Shown: positions 1-5,790 of the stretch, in pieces | Numbering within the stretch: the stretch's first letter is position 1 | Layout: each line of letters starts with the position of its first letter | Assembly (NCBI GenBank): GCA_937934285.1 | Contig: CALHAT010000021.1 | Location: forward strand, 1-8,011 | Direction of reading: 5' to 3' | Length of the DNA: 8,011 bases | Source of the DNA: Minisyncoccota bacterium | Lineage (GTDB): Bacteria > Patescibacteriota > Minisyncoccia > UBA6257 > HR35 | Program-made: the position numbers and the translations under genes | Notes under the pieces: generated by a model | The model's input: the letters and a program-made list of their open reading frames with translations, nothing else | Database searches by the model: none | What the model was told of the DNA's origin: nothing

Positions 1-610
1 GTAATGTTTTTGTTTTAAAAATTAGTTTGTCTTTTTTCGAGCTTGTGAATTTACTTTCTAAAAAAAGATGATTGGTAGTATTTTTAATAATTTTTAGTTT
101 ATTTTTTGAAGAAGTAAAAATTAAAAAATTGCCTTCCTTAAAAAACTTTTGAACAAAATTTAAAACATCTTTAAGCGAAAGATTGCGTAAAGTTTGAACA
201 TAATTTTTGATATTATAATTTAAGATTTTTTTACTCAAAATTGTGCTAAAAATCAAGCGGTCTAACTTTTTATACCAATCATAAGCATTAAGCTTTTCTT
301 CTTCAATTATTCTTCTTTTTTCAATCAGAAATGTTTTAAAATCAATTAAGCTTATATTTTTTGACAAATTTAAAAAATATTCTTTCACAAAATAAATATC
401 TTTATTATTTTCTAAACTCCTTAATTCAAATTCTAAATAACCTGGCGTTGTTGTTCCTTTAAAATACTTTATATCAATAAAATTAAATCTCTTTTTTAAA
501 TCAGAGTAAATTAAATGCTCAACAAGGTGTAAAGAGACGGTTTCAATTAAATTATTACAATTAATCAATCCTTGAGGATATATAATAAATAAATTGGTTG
601 TTTCCTTCAT
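1..610 (-). CDS. M16-family zinc peptidase-like protein, N-terminal part (runs off the left edge)
   Basis: An open frame of 203 codons starts at the ATG complementary to 608..610 and stays open to the window edge. Residues 28-32 read HLVEH, the inverted zinc motif HxxEH of M16 (insulinase/pitrilysin) peptidases. A cluster of three glutamates at 103-105 (IIEEEKL) sits at about the spacing where that family has its third zinc ligand. A GTTTPGYLEFEL stretch (52-63) fits the strand segment after the motif. Known M16 enzymes are paired-domain metalloproteases that degrade peptides. Here only 27 residues precede HxxEH, fewer than usual, and the flanking sequence is divergent. No signal peptide or Shine-Dalgarno is visible, and an in-frame stop upstream rules out a longer ATG start. 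The gene lies downstream of the acidic small-protein unit but is separated from it by a terminator. The assignment rests on the motif and its spacing. The C-terminal part and any partner gene are not visible. Confidence 0.55.
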   Translation of the reverse strand, partial: MKETTNLFIIYPQGLINCNNLIETVSLHLVEHLIYSDLKKRFNFIDIKYFKGTTTPGYLEFELRSLENNKDIYFVKEYFLNLSKNISLIDFKTFLIEKRRIIEEEKLNAYDWYKKLDRLIFSTILSKKILNYNIKNYVQTLRNLSLKDVLNFVQKFFKEGNFLIFTSSKNKLKIIKNTTNHLFLESKFTSSKKDKLIFKTKTL

Positions 611-621
611 TTTTAAATAAT

Positions 622-646
622 ACAAATTATTTTAAAATAAATTTGT
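622..646. repeat. AT-rich near-palindrome upstream of the M16-like gene
   Basis: This 25-nt inverted repeat (arms ACAAATT and AATTTGT around ATTTTAAAAT, one unpaired base) lies 11 nt upstream of the M16-like start codon. Its core TTATTTTAAAATAAATT (627..643) recurs exactly at 5194..5210, also just upstream of a minus-strand start codon. It could be an operator or a promoter element. In such AT-rich DNA it could also be chance. Confidence 0.3.
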
Positions 647-654
647 GCTTTTAT

Positions 655-688
655 ATAAAAAGAGGGTGGGTTTATCGTGCCCACCCTC
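655..688 (-). terminator. Rho-independent terminator of the acidic small-protein gene
   Basis: Read on the minus strand, GAGGGTGGG, a 9-nt loop and CCCACCCTC form a perfect 9-bp GC-rich stem (662..688), followed directly by a TTTTTATAT run. It begins 15 nt after the stop codon of the 38-residue gene and isolates that gene from the M16-like gene downstream. Confidence 0.9.
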
Positions 689-703
689 AATAGTTGAGGA
701 GAA

Positions 704-820
704 CTAATCGCGGTCGTCAGACTCGTTGGATGGTGCGTCGTCGCTACCATCGTTTCGGTCCTTGATGTATTCATTCCACTCATCGACAAAATCCTGATAA
801 TCCTTATCCTCAGGTCCCAT
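704..820 (-). CDS. Highly acidic 38-residue small protein, function unknown
   Basis: This short frame encodes 38 residues from the ATG complementary to 818..820 to a TAG at 704..706. It is strongly supported as a gene. A ten-base match to the anti-Shine-Dalgarno ends 5 nt before the ATG, a TTGACA-17-GATAAT promoter lies just upstream, and an intrinsic terminator follows. The protein has 11 Asp and 4 Glu against 2 Lys and 2 Arg, so its net charge is about -11. Y8, F11, V12, W15, Y18 and I19 would line one face of a helix at residues 7-20. The tail from residue 21 looks disordered and is rich in Asp, Ser and Asn. There are no Cys residues, no signal peptide and no membrane segment. The coding GC (57 of 117 bases) is clearly higher than in neighbouring genes, which suggests high expression, special constraint or transfer. 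I do not recognise the family. A small partner-binding or nucleic-acid-mimicking protein is possible but speculative. Confidence 0.8.
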   Translation of the reverse strand: MGPEDKDYQDFVDEWNEYIKDRNDGSDDAPSNESDDRD

Positions 821-825
821 CTTAC

Positions 826-836
826 TCACCTCCTTT
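826..836 (-). promoter_or_regulatory. Ideal Shine-Dalgarno site of the small acidic gene
   Basis: The minus-strand AAAGGAGGTGA is nearly fully complementary to a bacterial 16S 3' end, and GGAGG lies 8 nt from the ATG. No other protein gene in the window has a comparable site, so it marks this ORF as real and strongly translated. Confidence 0.9.
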
Positions 837-855
837 CTTTTAGATTTCTACAAAA

Positions 856-884
856 ATTATCCTCAAGAATTTTATCTTTGTCAA
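856..884 (-). promoter_or_regulatory. Near-consensus sigma-70-type promoter of the small acidic gene
   Basis: On the minus strand a perfect -35 TTGACA (879..884) is followed by a 17-nt spacer and the -10 GATAAT (856..861). Transcription would begin near 849, giving a 5' leader of about 28 nt with the Shine-Dalgarno in its middle. The complete transcript would run from about 849 to 655. Confidence 0.85.
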
Positions 885-976
885 GTGTTTAAGCAATATT
901 AAAAACTATAGAAAAATTTAGGGTTTTTTATGATTTCCTCCTAACGGCAAAAACCTAATGGCTAGACCCCGATTTA

Positions 977-1049
977 TGTCCCTGGAGGGATTCGAACCCC
1001 CAGCCTCGTGGTCCGAAGCCACGCGCTCTTCCCATTGAGCTACAGGGAC
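977..1049 (-). tRNA. tRNA-Arg (anticodon UCG)
   Basis: The minus strand folds as a 73-nt cloverleaf. The acceptor arms are GTCCCTG and CAGGGAC, the D stem is GCTC/GAGC, and the anticodon stem CGTGG/CCACG encloses the loop CTTCGGA with anticodon TCG, which reads CGA codons. The T arm is GGGGG-TTCGAAT-CCCTC and the discriminator is A73. The D loop can place A at position 20, an arginine identity base in bacteria. CCA is not encoded and must be added enzymatically. It is divergent from the gene at 1088, with TATAAT-like sequence on the minus strand at 1066..1071. Confidence 0.95.
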
Positions 1050-1074
1050 AAAAGGAAATTCTAAAATTATATTA

Positions 1075-1080
1075 TATAAT
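1075..1080 (+). promoter_or_regulatory. Candidate -10 box giving a leaderless mRNA for the gene at 1088
   Basis: TATAAT at 1075..1080 lies 7 nt before the ATG at 1088, so transcription would start at or very near the A of the start codon. There is no Shine-Dalgarno and no good -35 (aaggaa at 17-nt spacing). The same AT-rich patch holds reverse TATAAT copies that may serve tRNA-Arg. Leaderless initiation is inferred from spacing only. Confidence 0.4.
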
Positions 1081-1087
1081 TAATTTA

Positions 1088-1690
1088 ATGGAAAAGAAAA
1101 TTAAACGGAGAGAGTTTTTTAAAAAAGCAGCGAAGGGTGTTGGTATTTTACTGGGTGGATTAGGAATTTATGAATTTTTAAAACATCTGGAAAAGCAACA
1201 AATTGATAATGCAGCTGAAGGTATTTATTTTGCTCTTACTGGTAAAAAAGAAAGTTTTCCTTCAATAACCCAAGATAATTTTAGGGAGGTTCTAAATAAA
1301 TTAAAAAGCGAACTTGAAACCGTCTCTAAAATAAAAATTGAATATTTTGAATTTAATGATATTAAAGAGGGCCTTAAAAAATTAAAAGAAAATAACGATA
1401 AATTGATTATTGTTTTACTTTGGCCTTCAAGAGATTATCCACCAACCATTGAGCCAAGTTTGGGTATAGCTGAAAAAATTTTTAATGATGGCTTTGAAGT
1501 TTGGGATCCTAATGTAAGTATAGAAATGGGGCGGTCAAAAAATGTTACTTATCGAGAAAGTTTAGAAAAATGGCGAGAAAAAAATCGACCTTTGGTTTTT
1601 TTAATTCTTGATACTGGGAAAGTTATTATTCCTGAAGAGGTTAAAATTGAAATCCAAAAATCAATTTTAAGCAAAAGAGAAAGGCCTTAA
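1088..1690 (+). CDS. Unknown protein with a twin-arginine-like signal or anchor
   Basis: This gene encodes 200 residues. The N-terminus KRREFFKKAAKG (residues 6-17) resembles the twin-arginine signal S-R-R-x-F-L-K. It is followed by a hydrophobic stretch GVGILLGGLGIYEFL (17-31), so the protein is probably exported or anchored with its C-terminal domain outside. No clear Ala-x-Ala cleavage site is seen, which favours an anchor. The rest is a mixed helix/strand domain. It contains a charged helical part (65-103), a strand-like LIIVLLWPSRDYPP (105-118), and another, PLVFLILDTGKVIIP (167-181). I recognise no catalytic motif or family. It is the only protein gene on the plus strand. It is divergent from tRNA-Arg and convergent with tRNA-Val, whose 3' end lies 11 nt past its stop codon. 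The ATG has no Shine-Dalgarno. The Tat reading is moderate, because a plain membrane anchor with chance arginines is possible. Confidence 0.8.
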   Translation: MEKKIKRREFFKKAAKGVGILLGGLGIYEFLKHLEKQQIDNAAEGIYFALTGKKESFPSITQDNFREVLNKLKSELETVSKIKIEYFEFNDIKEGLKKLKENNDKLIIVLLWPSRDYPPTIEPSLGIAEKIFNDGFEVWDPNVSIEMGRSKNVTYRESLEKWREKNRPLVFLILDTGKVIIPEEVKIEIQKSILSKRERP

Positions 1691-1701
1691 AATTTTATTC
1701 T

Positions 1702-1774
1702 TGCGCGTGGTTGGATTTGAACCAACGACCTTCCGCCTGTGAAGCGGACGCTCTAACCACTGAGCTACACGCGC
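1702..1774 (-). tRNA. tRNA-Val (anticodon CAC)
   Basis: The minus strand folds as a 73-nt cloverleaf. The acceptor arms are GCGCGTG and CACGCGC, the D stem is GCTC/GAGC, and the anticodon stem TCCGC/GCGGA encloses the loop TTCACAG with anticodon CAC, which reads GUG. The T arm is GTTGG-TTCAAAT-CCAAC and the discriminator is A73. CCA is not encoded. The gene begins 3 nt after the rplL stop codon with no promoter between them, so it is very probably processed from the rplJ-rplL transcript. No terminator is seen after it. Confidence 0.95.
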
Positions 1775-1777
1775 TGT

Positions 1778-2149
1778 TCATTTCATTTCAACTTTAGCAC
1801 CAGCGGCTTCAAATTTTTTCTTTAGTTCTTCAGCCTTAGCACGGTCAATCTTTTCGGCAACTTTTTGAGGAGGATTATCAACCATATCTTTAGCATCCTT
1901 TAAAGATAAATTGGGATTTATTTCTCTAATTACTTTAATAACATTAATTTTATTGGCTCCAGAATCAGTTAAAACAAGATCAACTGTTCCTGATTCAGTT
2001 TTAGCCGTCTCAGCTGCCGGAACCTGGGCTGACATTATTAAAGCGCCAGAAACTCCAAATTTTTCCTCCAGGGATTTAATAAGTTCATTAAGTTCGACAA
2101 CTGTTAAGTTTTCTATCTCTTCAATAATTTTTTTAATTTTTTCTGCCAT
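1778..2149 (-). CDS. rplL: 50S ribosomal protein L7/L12
   Basis: This 123-residue protein has the normal length and layout of L7/L12, the mobile stalk protein that recruits and stimulates translational GTPases. Residues 1-35 form the helical dimerisation domain that binds L10. A short Ala/Ser/Thr/Glu hinge (about 40-53) follows. The C-terminal domain (54-123) shows the conserved GANKINVIKVIREI and LKDAKDMVDNPP segments and ends in GAKVEMK, close to E. coli GAEVEVK. The gene begins 8 nt after the rplJ stop and has no Shine-Dalgarno, so translation probably depends on coupling to rplJ. It is followed at 3 nt by tRNA-Val rather than by rpoB. Its level is probably set by the L10 leader upstream of rplJ. 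Confidence 0.97.
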   Translation of the reverse strand: MAEKIKKIIEEIENLTVVELNELIKSLEEKFGVSGALIMSAQVPAAETAKTESGTVDLVLTDSGANKINVIKVIREINPNLSLKDAKDMVDNPPQKVAEKIDRAKAEELKKKFEAAGAKVEMK

Positions 2150-2157
2150 TTTGAAGA

Positions 2158-2661
2158 TTATTTTTTAATTTTCGACAAAACTAAGATCAATTTTCTTAAG
2201 GGAAAACTCAAAGAAAAATTAAATTTATCAATTTGCCCTTTAAGATTGTGGATTAATTTTGTTAGCAACTCTTCTTTAGATGGTAGATTAATTATCTCTT
2301 CAATCTCTTTTTGCGAAAAAATTTTATTCCACAAATAACCTTTTAAAATTTCTAAATTAATGCCTTCTTCTTTTAATTTTTTCAAAACAGAAAGAGAGGG
2401 GAAATTTTCTTCAAAATCCCAAATGAAACCAAAGGGAAATTTTAATTCTTCATCTTTAAAAGGAAAATCTGGGTTAGCTTTATAAACTAAAGTTTTTTTG
2501 GCAACTTGAAAAAGAGAATTTTTTTCTTTTAATAAATTTTTTAATTTATTTTGGGTTTGCGTATTTAAATTTAATAAATTTAAAATTAAAAAACCCTTGG
2601 CTGATTTAAATTTTTCAGTTAAATCTTTAATAATTTTTTCCTTATCTTTTTTTGTTTTCAT
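2158..2661 (-). CDS. rplJ: 50S ribosomal protein L10
   Basis: L10 anchors L12 dimers to 23S rRNA at the stalk base. The product begins MKTKKDKEKIIKDL. It shows the family pattern of an N-terminal rRNA-binding domain, including a strand (residues 24-31, GFLILNLL), a helix, and VAKKTLVYKA, which corresponds to the usual V-x-K-N-T-L segment. A C-terminal helical tail (LRKLILVLSKIKK) would carry L12 dimers. From the ATG complementary to 2659..2661 it has 167 residues. A GTG four codons upstream is possible, but it would lie inside a leader hairpin and add only four residues. There is no Shine-Dalgarno, and the ATG follows directly on the 3' arm of that hairpin, which suggests structural control of initiation. 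The rplL gene follows after 8 nt. The usual upstream genes rplK and rplA are absent here. Confidence 0.93.
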   Translation of the reverse strand: MKTKKDKEKIIKDLTEKFKSAKGFLILNLLNLNTQTQNKLKNLLKEKNSLFQVAKKTLVYKANPDFPFKDEELKFPFGFIWDFEENFPSLSVLKKLKEEGINLEILKGYLWNKIFSQKEIEEIINLPSKEELLTKLIHNLKGQIDKFNFSLSFPLRKLILVLSKIKK

Positions 2662-2758
2662 GCCGTAAACCACTCAGTGGGTTCACGGCAGTGAACTAAT
2701 TTTAGTTCACTGCCTCGAGAGGCCTTACGGGTTTGACCCGCCTCTTTTCTTCGGCGAC
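2662..2758 (-). promoter_or_regulatory. Structured rplJ leader, probable L10 autoregulatory element
   Basis: About 97 nt separate the predicted transcription start from the rplJ ATG, and this stretch is richer in GC than the flanking DNA. In RNA order it can form three helices. First is AGAGGC/GCCTCT enclosing GGGT/ACCC with an asymmetric GTAAG side. Second is a perfect 13-bp pairing GGCAGTGAACTAA/TTAGTTCACTGCC. Third is CCGTGAACC/GGTTTACGG with one G-U pair, ending right at the start codon. GCCTC/GAGGC offers an alternative pairing between the first two. Bacterial rplJ leaders are known to bind L10-L12 and repress translation or transcription (Rfam L10_leader). The position and folding fit that role, but I could not test the match. 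Confidence 0.7.
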
Positions 2759-2764
2759 TTTTTA

Positions 2765-2794
2765 ATTATAACACGAAAAACTAATTTTTGTCAA
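2765..2794 (-). promoter_or_regulatory. Strong promoter of the rplJ-rplL-tRNA-Val unit
   Basis: On the minus strand TTGACA (2789..2794) is separated by 18 nt from TATAAT (2765..2770). Both boxes are perfect consensus. The -35 is formed by the final codons of the upstream 223-residue gene (Phe-Asp-Lys), and that gene's TAG lies in the spacer. Initiation is expected near 2758. Confidence 0.85.
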
Positions 2795-3452
2795 ATATAT
2801 TTTGGTGATCTATTTTAAATTTAATTTTTAGAATTGACAGAAATAAAGTTAGCCATAATATTGCCTGCAAATTGGTCGTTGGTTCTTTTCTCTCCGCGAC
2901 TGCCTGAAAATGCGCTTTAAAAATCTCAAAAACATCTTTATAATCTTTTAACTGTTCATTGGTCATGCAAACTGCTAAAGTTTTTAAAATTTCACGAGCA
3001 ATAAACTGGGACATTATCATTTCGGATTCTTCTTTGGTTAAACGGGGATAGTGCTGTTGGGCAACTATAAGCTTGATTTCGTTATTAATTTTTTCTCTTA
3101 AAAAATTATAAATATCATTAATAACTCCTGTTTGATTCTTGAAATCAGTTGTCAGAAATCTAATCATTTCATCTATTTTTTTTAAAAAATCTTCAATTTT
3201 CTTTTTTAAGACTGTCTCCATTTCCTGTTTTGTTTCCGGCGAGGTTATGTTATCTAATCCTTCTAATCCTCGATAAAGATTGTTTATCTCTGGTTGGAAA
3301 AGATTCTTTACTAATGGTAAAACATTGTCATTAAACTCTTTTATGCCAAAAGATTGAAAAATTTTATCAAAAGTTTTATATCTTTGATCAAGCTCTTCAA
3401 AAAATTTTTTTTGTAAATCTGTTTCTTTTGGGAACGACGGTATTTCTTTCAT
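2781..3452 (-). CDS. Hypothetical helical protein following trpS
   Basis: I do not recognise this 223-residue protein. It appears mostly alpha-helical and is rich in Lys, Glu and Phe. Residues 10-60 have regular hydrophobic spacing, and residues 75-130 look like long amphipathic helices, possibly coiled coil. A hydrophobic segment near the C-terminus (about 196-210, LQAILWLTLFLSILK) could be a membrane helix or a buried one. There is one Cys (162) and no catalytic motif. Its ATG overlaps the trpS stop as ATGA, so it is translationally coupled to trpS and clearly a real gene of the same operon. Its last codons double as the -35 box of the rplJ promoter. Confidence 0.85.
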   Translation of the reverse strand: MKEIPSFPKETDLQKKFFEELDQRYKTFDKIFQSFGIKEFNDNVLPLVKNLFQPEINNLYRGLEGLDNITSPETKQEMETVLKKKIEDFLKKIDEMIRFLTTDFKNQTGVINDIYNFLREKINNEIKLIVAQQHYPRLTKEESEMIMSQFIAREILKTLAVCMTNEQLKDYKDVFEIFKAHFQAVAERKEPTTNLQAILWLTLFLSILKIKFKIDHQNIFDKN

Positions 3453-4423
3453 CTTAAGCCAACAATCTTTAAAATTCTTTTTAAATTTTCTTCGGCAACT
3501 TTATTAGCTTTTTTAGCTCCTTGGTTTAAAATTTTTTCAACTTTTTCTTTTTTTATTTTCTTCTTTTTTTCTCTTGAGGTTCTAAAATAGTCAAAAAAAG
3601 CCTCAATAATTTTTTCTTTGAAATCACCATATCCTAAACCAGAAAATTCTTGTTCAATTTCGACTAAGGTTTTGTTAGTTAAATACTTATAAATAATCAT
3701 TAAGTTAGAAATACCGGGTTTATTTTGAGGATCATACTTAATTTCCTGACCTGAATCAGTAACCGCTTTTTTAATTTTATCTCGAATCTCTTTTTCCTCA
3801 GCGAAAATCTCTAAGCAACCTTCAGGTAAAGATTTTGACATTTTTTTTGAAGGATCATCGAGGCTCATAATTTTAGCTGTTTCTTCTTTTAAATAAATTT
3901 CCGGGATTTTAAAAATCCTTCCGAATCTTTTATTAAATCGCCGCGCTAATTCGCGGGTTAGCTCCAAATGTTGAACCTGATCTTGACCAACGGGTACTAA
4001 ATCAGCATTATAAATTAAAACATCAGCAGCTTGCAAAACTGGATACATAAAAATACCGACACCAACACCCTGTTTTTTATATCTTTCAGCTTGTTCTTTA
4101 AATTCATGCATAAGTTGCAGTTCACCGAAATAACTCAGGCAACCCAAAATCCAGTATAAATATAAATGAGCCGGAACATCAGATTGTCTAAAAAGAATAG
4201 TTTTTTTAGGATCAATTCCTAAGGCTAATAAAGATGAAGCTAATTCATAAGTCCAAAATTTTAACTCCTGAGGCTGATAAGGAACAGTTTGAGCGTGTAG
4301 ATCAGCAATCATTAAAAAAACTTCATATTTATCTTGCAGGGCGACAACCTCTTTAATCATCCCAAAATAATTTCCTAATTGGACCTTACCTGATGGTTTG
4401 ATACCGGTTAAAATTCTTTTCAT
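3449..4423 (-). CDS. trpS: Tryptophan--tRNA ligase
   Basis: TrpRS is a cytosolic class I synthetase, usually a homodimer, that charges tRNA-Trp using ATP. The 324-residue product has the usual compact length. TGIKPSGKVQLGNYFG (6-21) holds the HIGH-type signature in its TrpRS form (here QLGN at 15-18, as T-I-G-N in other bacteria). The block MYPVLQAADVLIYNADLVPVG (126-146) is the conserved tryptophan-binding region, with VGQDQVQHLELTRELA after it. KMSKS (194-198) is intact. The C-terminal helical domain is Lys-rich (284-312). The gene starts 1 nt after the preceding stop codon and overlaps the next start by 4 nt (ATGA), so it is the middle gene of a three-gene operon. No Shine-Dalgarno is seen. 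No T-box or trp leader is visible upstream. Confidence 0.97.
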   Translation of the reverse strand: MKRILTGIKPSGKVQLGNYFGMIKEVVALQDKYEVFLMIADLHAQTVPYQPQELKFWTYELASSLLALGIDPKKTILFRQSDVPAHLYLYWILGCLSYFGELQLMHEFKEQAERYKKQGVGVGIFMYPVLQAADVLIYNADLVPVGQDQVQHLELTRELARRFNKRFGRIFKIPEIYLKEETAKIMSLDDPSKKMSKSLPEGCLEIFAEEKEIRDKIKKAVTDSGQEIKYDPQNKPGISNLMIIYKYLTNKTLVEIEQEFSGLGYGDFKEKIIEAFFDYFRTSREKKKKIKKEKVEKILNQGAKKANKVAEENLKRILKIVGLR

Positions 4424-4424
4424 T

Positions 4425-5189
4425 TTATTGTTCTAAAATCGTTCTCTGAAAATAAATTTCTAAACCGTTAGGATCGAGAACTAATTCAGGAAGGGTTAAA
4501 ACTATTTCTTTTGCTTCTTGAGGGGCAAAAGAGTAACTACCTTTAGTTAAACTTATTAAATTATTACCGTTATAGACGAAAGCTATCATTTCAATATTTT
4601 CTAAAATTTTAAAAGAATTATTAAAAACAGTCAATTTAGCTTTCCATCGATTGTCGTCTTTATAAAATTTTTGATTATAGTAAGTTAAAGGCAATTTCTC
4701 AGGTTCAATCTTTATAAAATCTGATTTATCGGGATTGAAAATTTTAAGCTCAGTTTTACCAATCAAAAAGTCAACCGGTTGATTTTTGACCTTTAATAAA
4801 TATCTTTTTTCTAAAGGTAGAAGAATTGTTTCTTCGATCGGGGTTTGTAATTGTAAATTGTTTTCAAGATCATAAATTAAAAATTGGTATCTAATTTTTT
4901 TTAATCCCAAATTTTGGTTTGGATTTTCGATTGTACCAAGTAGATCAAAAGTTTTATCCAGATAAATCAAAACTTTTGGCGAATAAATCTTAAAAAATTG
5001 AAAATTTTTCAATTCGCATGGAGGACAAGGACCACCGCAATCAATACCTTCCTCGTTTTGGTCTTGGCGATTATTGAAACACTGTTCCTTGGGTTTTTGA
5101 AATTTTAAATAAACCAAAAAAGACGCAAGAAGAATAATTAAAAAAAAGATTGATAAATAAATTAATCTTCTTTTGGTTCGCCAACTCAT
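4425..5189 (-). CDS. Membrane-anchored extracellular protein with Cys-rich motif
   Basis: The 254-residue protein starts with a basic N-terminus (RTKRR, 4-8) and one hydrophobic helix at about 9-29, typical of an N-in anchor with an external C-terminal domain. Just outside the membrane lies C-x13-C-x3-C-x2-C (C37, C51, C55, C58) in the context NEEGIDCGGPCPPC. This resembles the short acidic Asp/Glu-G-x-D-C-G-G-x-C motif seen in many surface proteins. The remainder is strand-rich and looks like two related halves. Residues about 80-135 (LLGTIENPNQ, then FLIYDLENN) and about 182-245 (KLTVFNNS, then AFVYNGNN) resemble FxLYD-like beta-sandwich domains. The four Cys may form two disulfides. The function is unknown. 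It is the first gene after 5S rRNA, 35 nt away, and is followed by trpS after 1 nt. No Shine-Dalgarno or clear promoter of its own is seen. Confidence 0.85.
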   Translation of the reverse strand: MSWRTKRRLIYLSIFFLIILLASFLVYLKFQKPKEQCFNNRQDQNEEGIDCGGPCPPCELKNFQFFKIYSPKVLIYLDKTFDLLGTIENPNQNLGLKKIRYQFLIYDLENNLQLQTPIEETILLPLEKRYLLKVKNQPVDFLIGKTELKIFNPDKSDFIKIEPEKLPLTYYNQKFYKDDNRWKAKLTVFNNSFKILENIEMIAFVYNGNNLISLTKGSYSFAPQEAKEIVLTLPELVLDPNGLEIYFQRTILEQ

Positions 5190-5190
5190 A

Positions 5191-5210
5191 AATTTATTTT
5201 AAAATAAATT
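5191..5210. repeat. Perfect 20-bp AT palindrome between 5S rRNA and the next gene
   Basis: The stretch is fully self-complementary and ends one base upstream of the ATG of the membrane-anchored gene. It shares an exact 17-nt core with the near-palindrome at 622..646. It might slow polymerase after 5S, act as an operator, or be an AT-rich coincidence. Confidence 0.35.
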
Positions 5211-5224
5211 ATTTTATTTAAAAT

Positions 5225-5342
5225 GCCCCTCGCAGTACCTACTTTCGCGGCCAAAGCCACTATCATCGGCGTCTTGTTGTTTCACCCGACTGTTCGGAAT
5301 GGAAAGGGGTGGTTCCAACAAGACCATACGACCACGAGGGGC
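5225..5342 (-). rRNA. rrf: 5S ribosomal RNA
   Basis: The 118-nt minus-strand sequence begins GCCCCTCGTGG and ends GCGAGGGGC, forming the terminal helix I. It contains CCATTCCGAAC, close to the universal 5S loop sequence CCAUCCCGAAC, and GAAAGTAGG near the 3' end. It lies about 60 nt after the 23S 3' end with no tRNA between. No GC-rich terminator follows it, only AT-rich palindromic sequence. Confidence 0.96.
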
Positions 5343-5520
5343 AAGATTGATTTTAAAAACAAGATTTACTACTGAGGAACGTTCTGAAATTTAGAAAGAG
5401 ATTGTTTGTTTCAATTCGGCCATTAGTACTCCGAGCCTCAACTCCTTGCGGAGCTTACAGCCGAAGCCTATCAAGCGGATCGTCTTTCCGCGGCCTGATG
5501 AGGAAGCCTTATCTTGGGGT

Positions 5521-5554
<34 letters not shown>

Positions 5555-5679
5555 CGTGGCAGCATAGCTACCCGGCTGTGCTCCTGGAGGAACAACCGGC
5601 ACACCAGAGGCTGCCCCAGCACGGTCCTCTCGTACTAGTGCCAGCTCCCCTCAAGCTTCCAAACGCTGACAGCAGATAT

Positions 5680-5715
<36 letters not shown>

Positions 5716-5790
5716 ACGTACCCTTTTAACGGGCGAACAGCCCGACGCTTGGGACCTTGTTCAGCCCCGCGCTAGGGTGAGCCGACATCG

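Noticed and set aside
885..976. Possible terminator or short coding region after tRNA-Arg (AGGAGG followed by ATCATAAAA)
   Set aside because: The Shine-Dalgarno-like GGAGG precedes ATA rather than a start codon and a stop comes after 10 codons. The TTAGGTTTTT/AAAAAACCCTAA pairing has a bulge and a long loop, so neither call is supported.
1911..2168. Plus-strand open frame of 85 codons
   Set aside because: It is the reverse shadow of rplL, whose identity is certain. It has no initiation signals.
2662..2673. GTG start of rplJ four codons upstream
   Set aside because: It lies in the 3' arm of the leader hairpin, has no ribosome-binding site and adds residues not expected in L10. The ATG at 2661 matches the family start better.
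4424..5190. T-box or trp attenuator controlling trpS
   Set aside because: trpS begins 1 nt after the preceding gene, and no T-box sequence or Trp-rich leader peptide is visible upstream of the operon.
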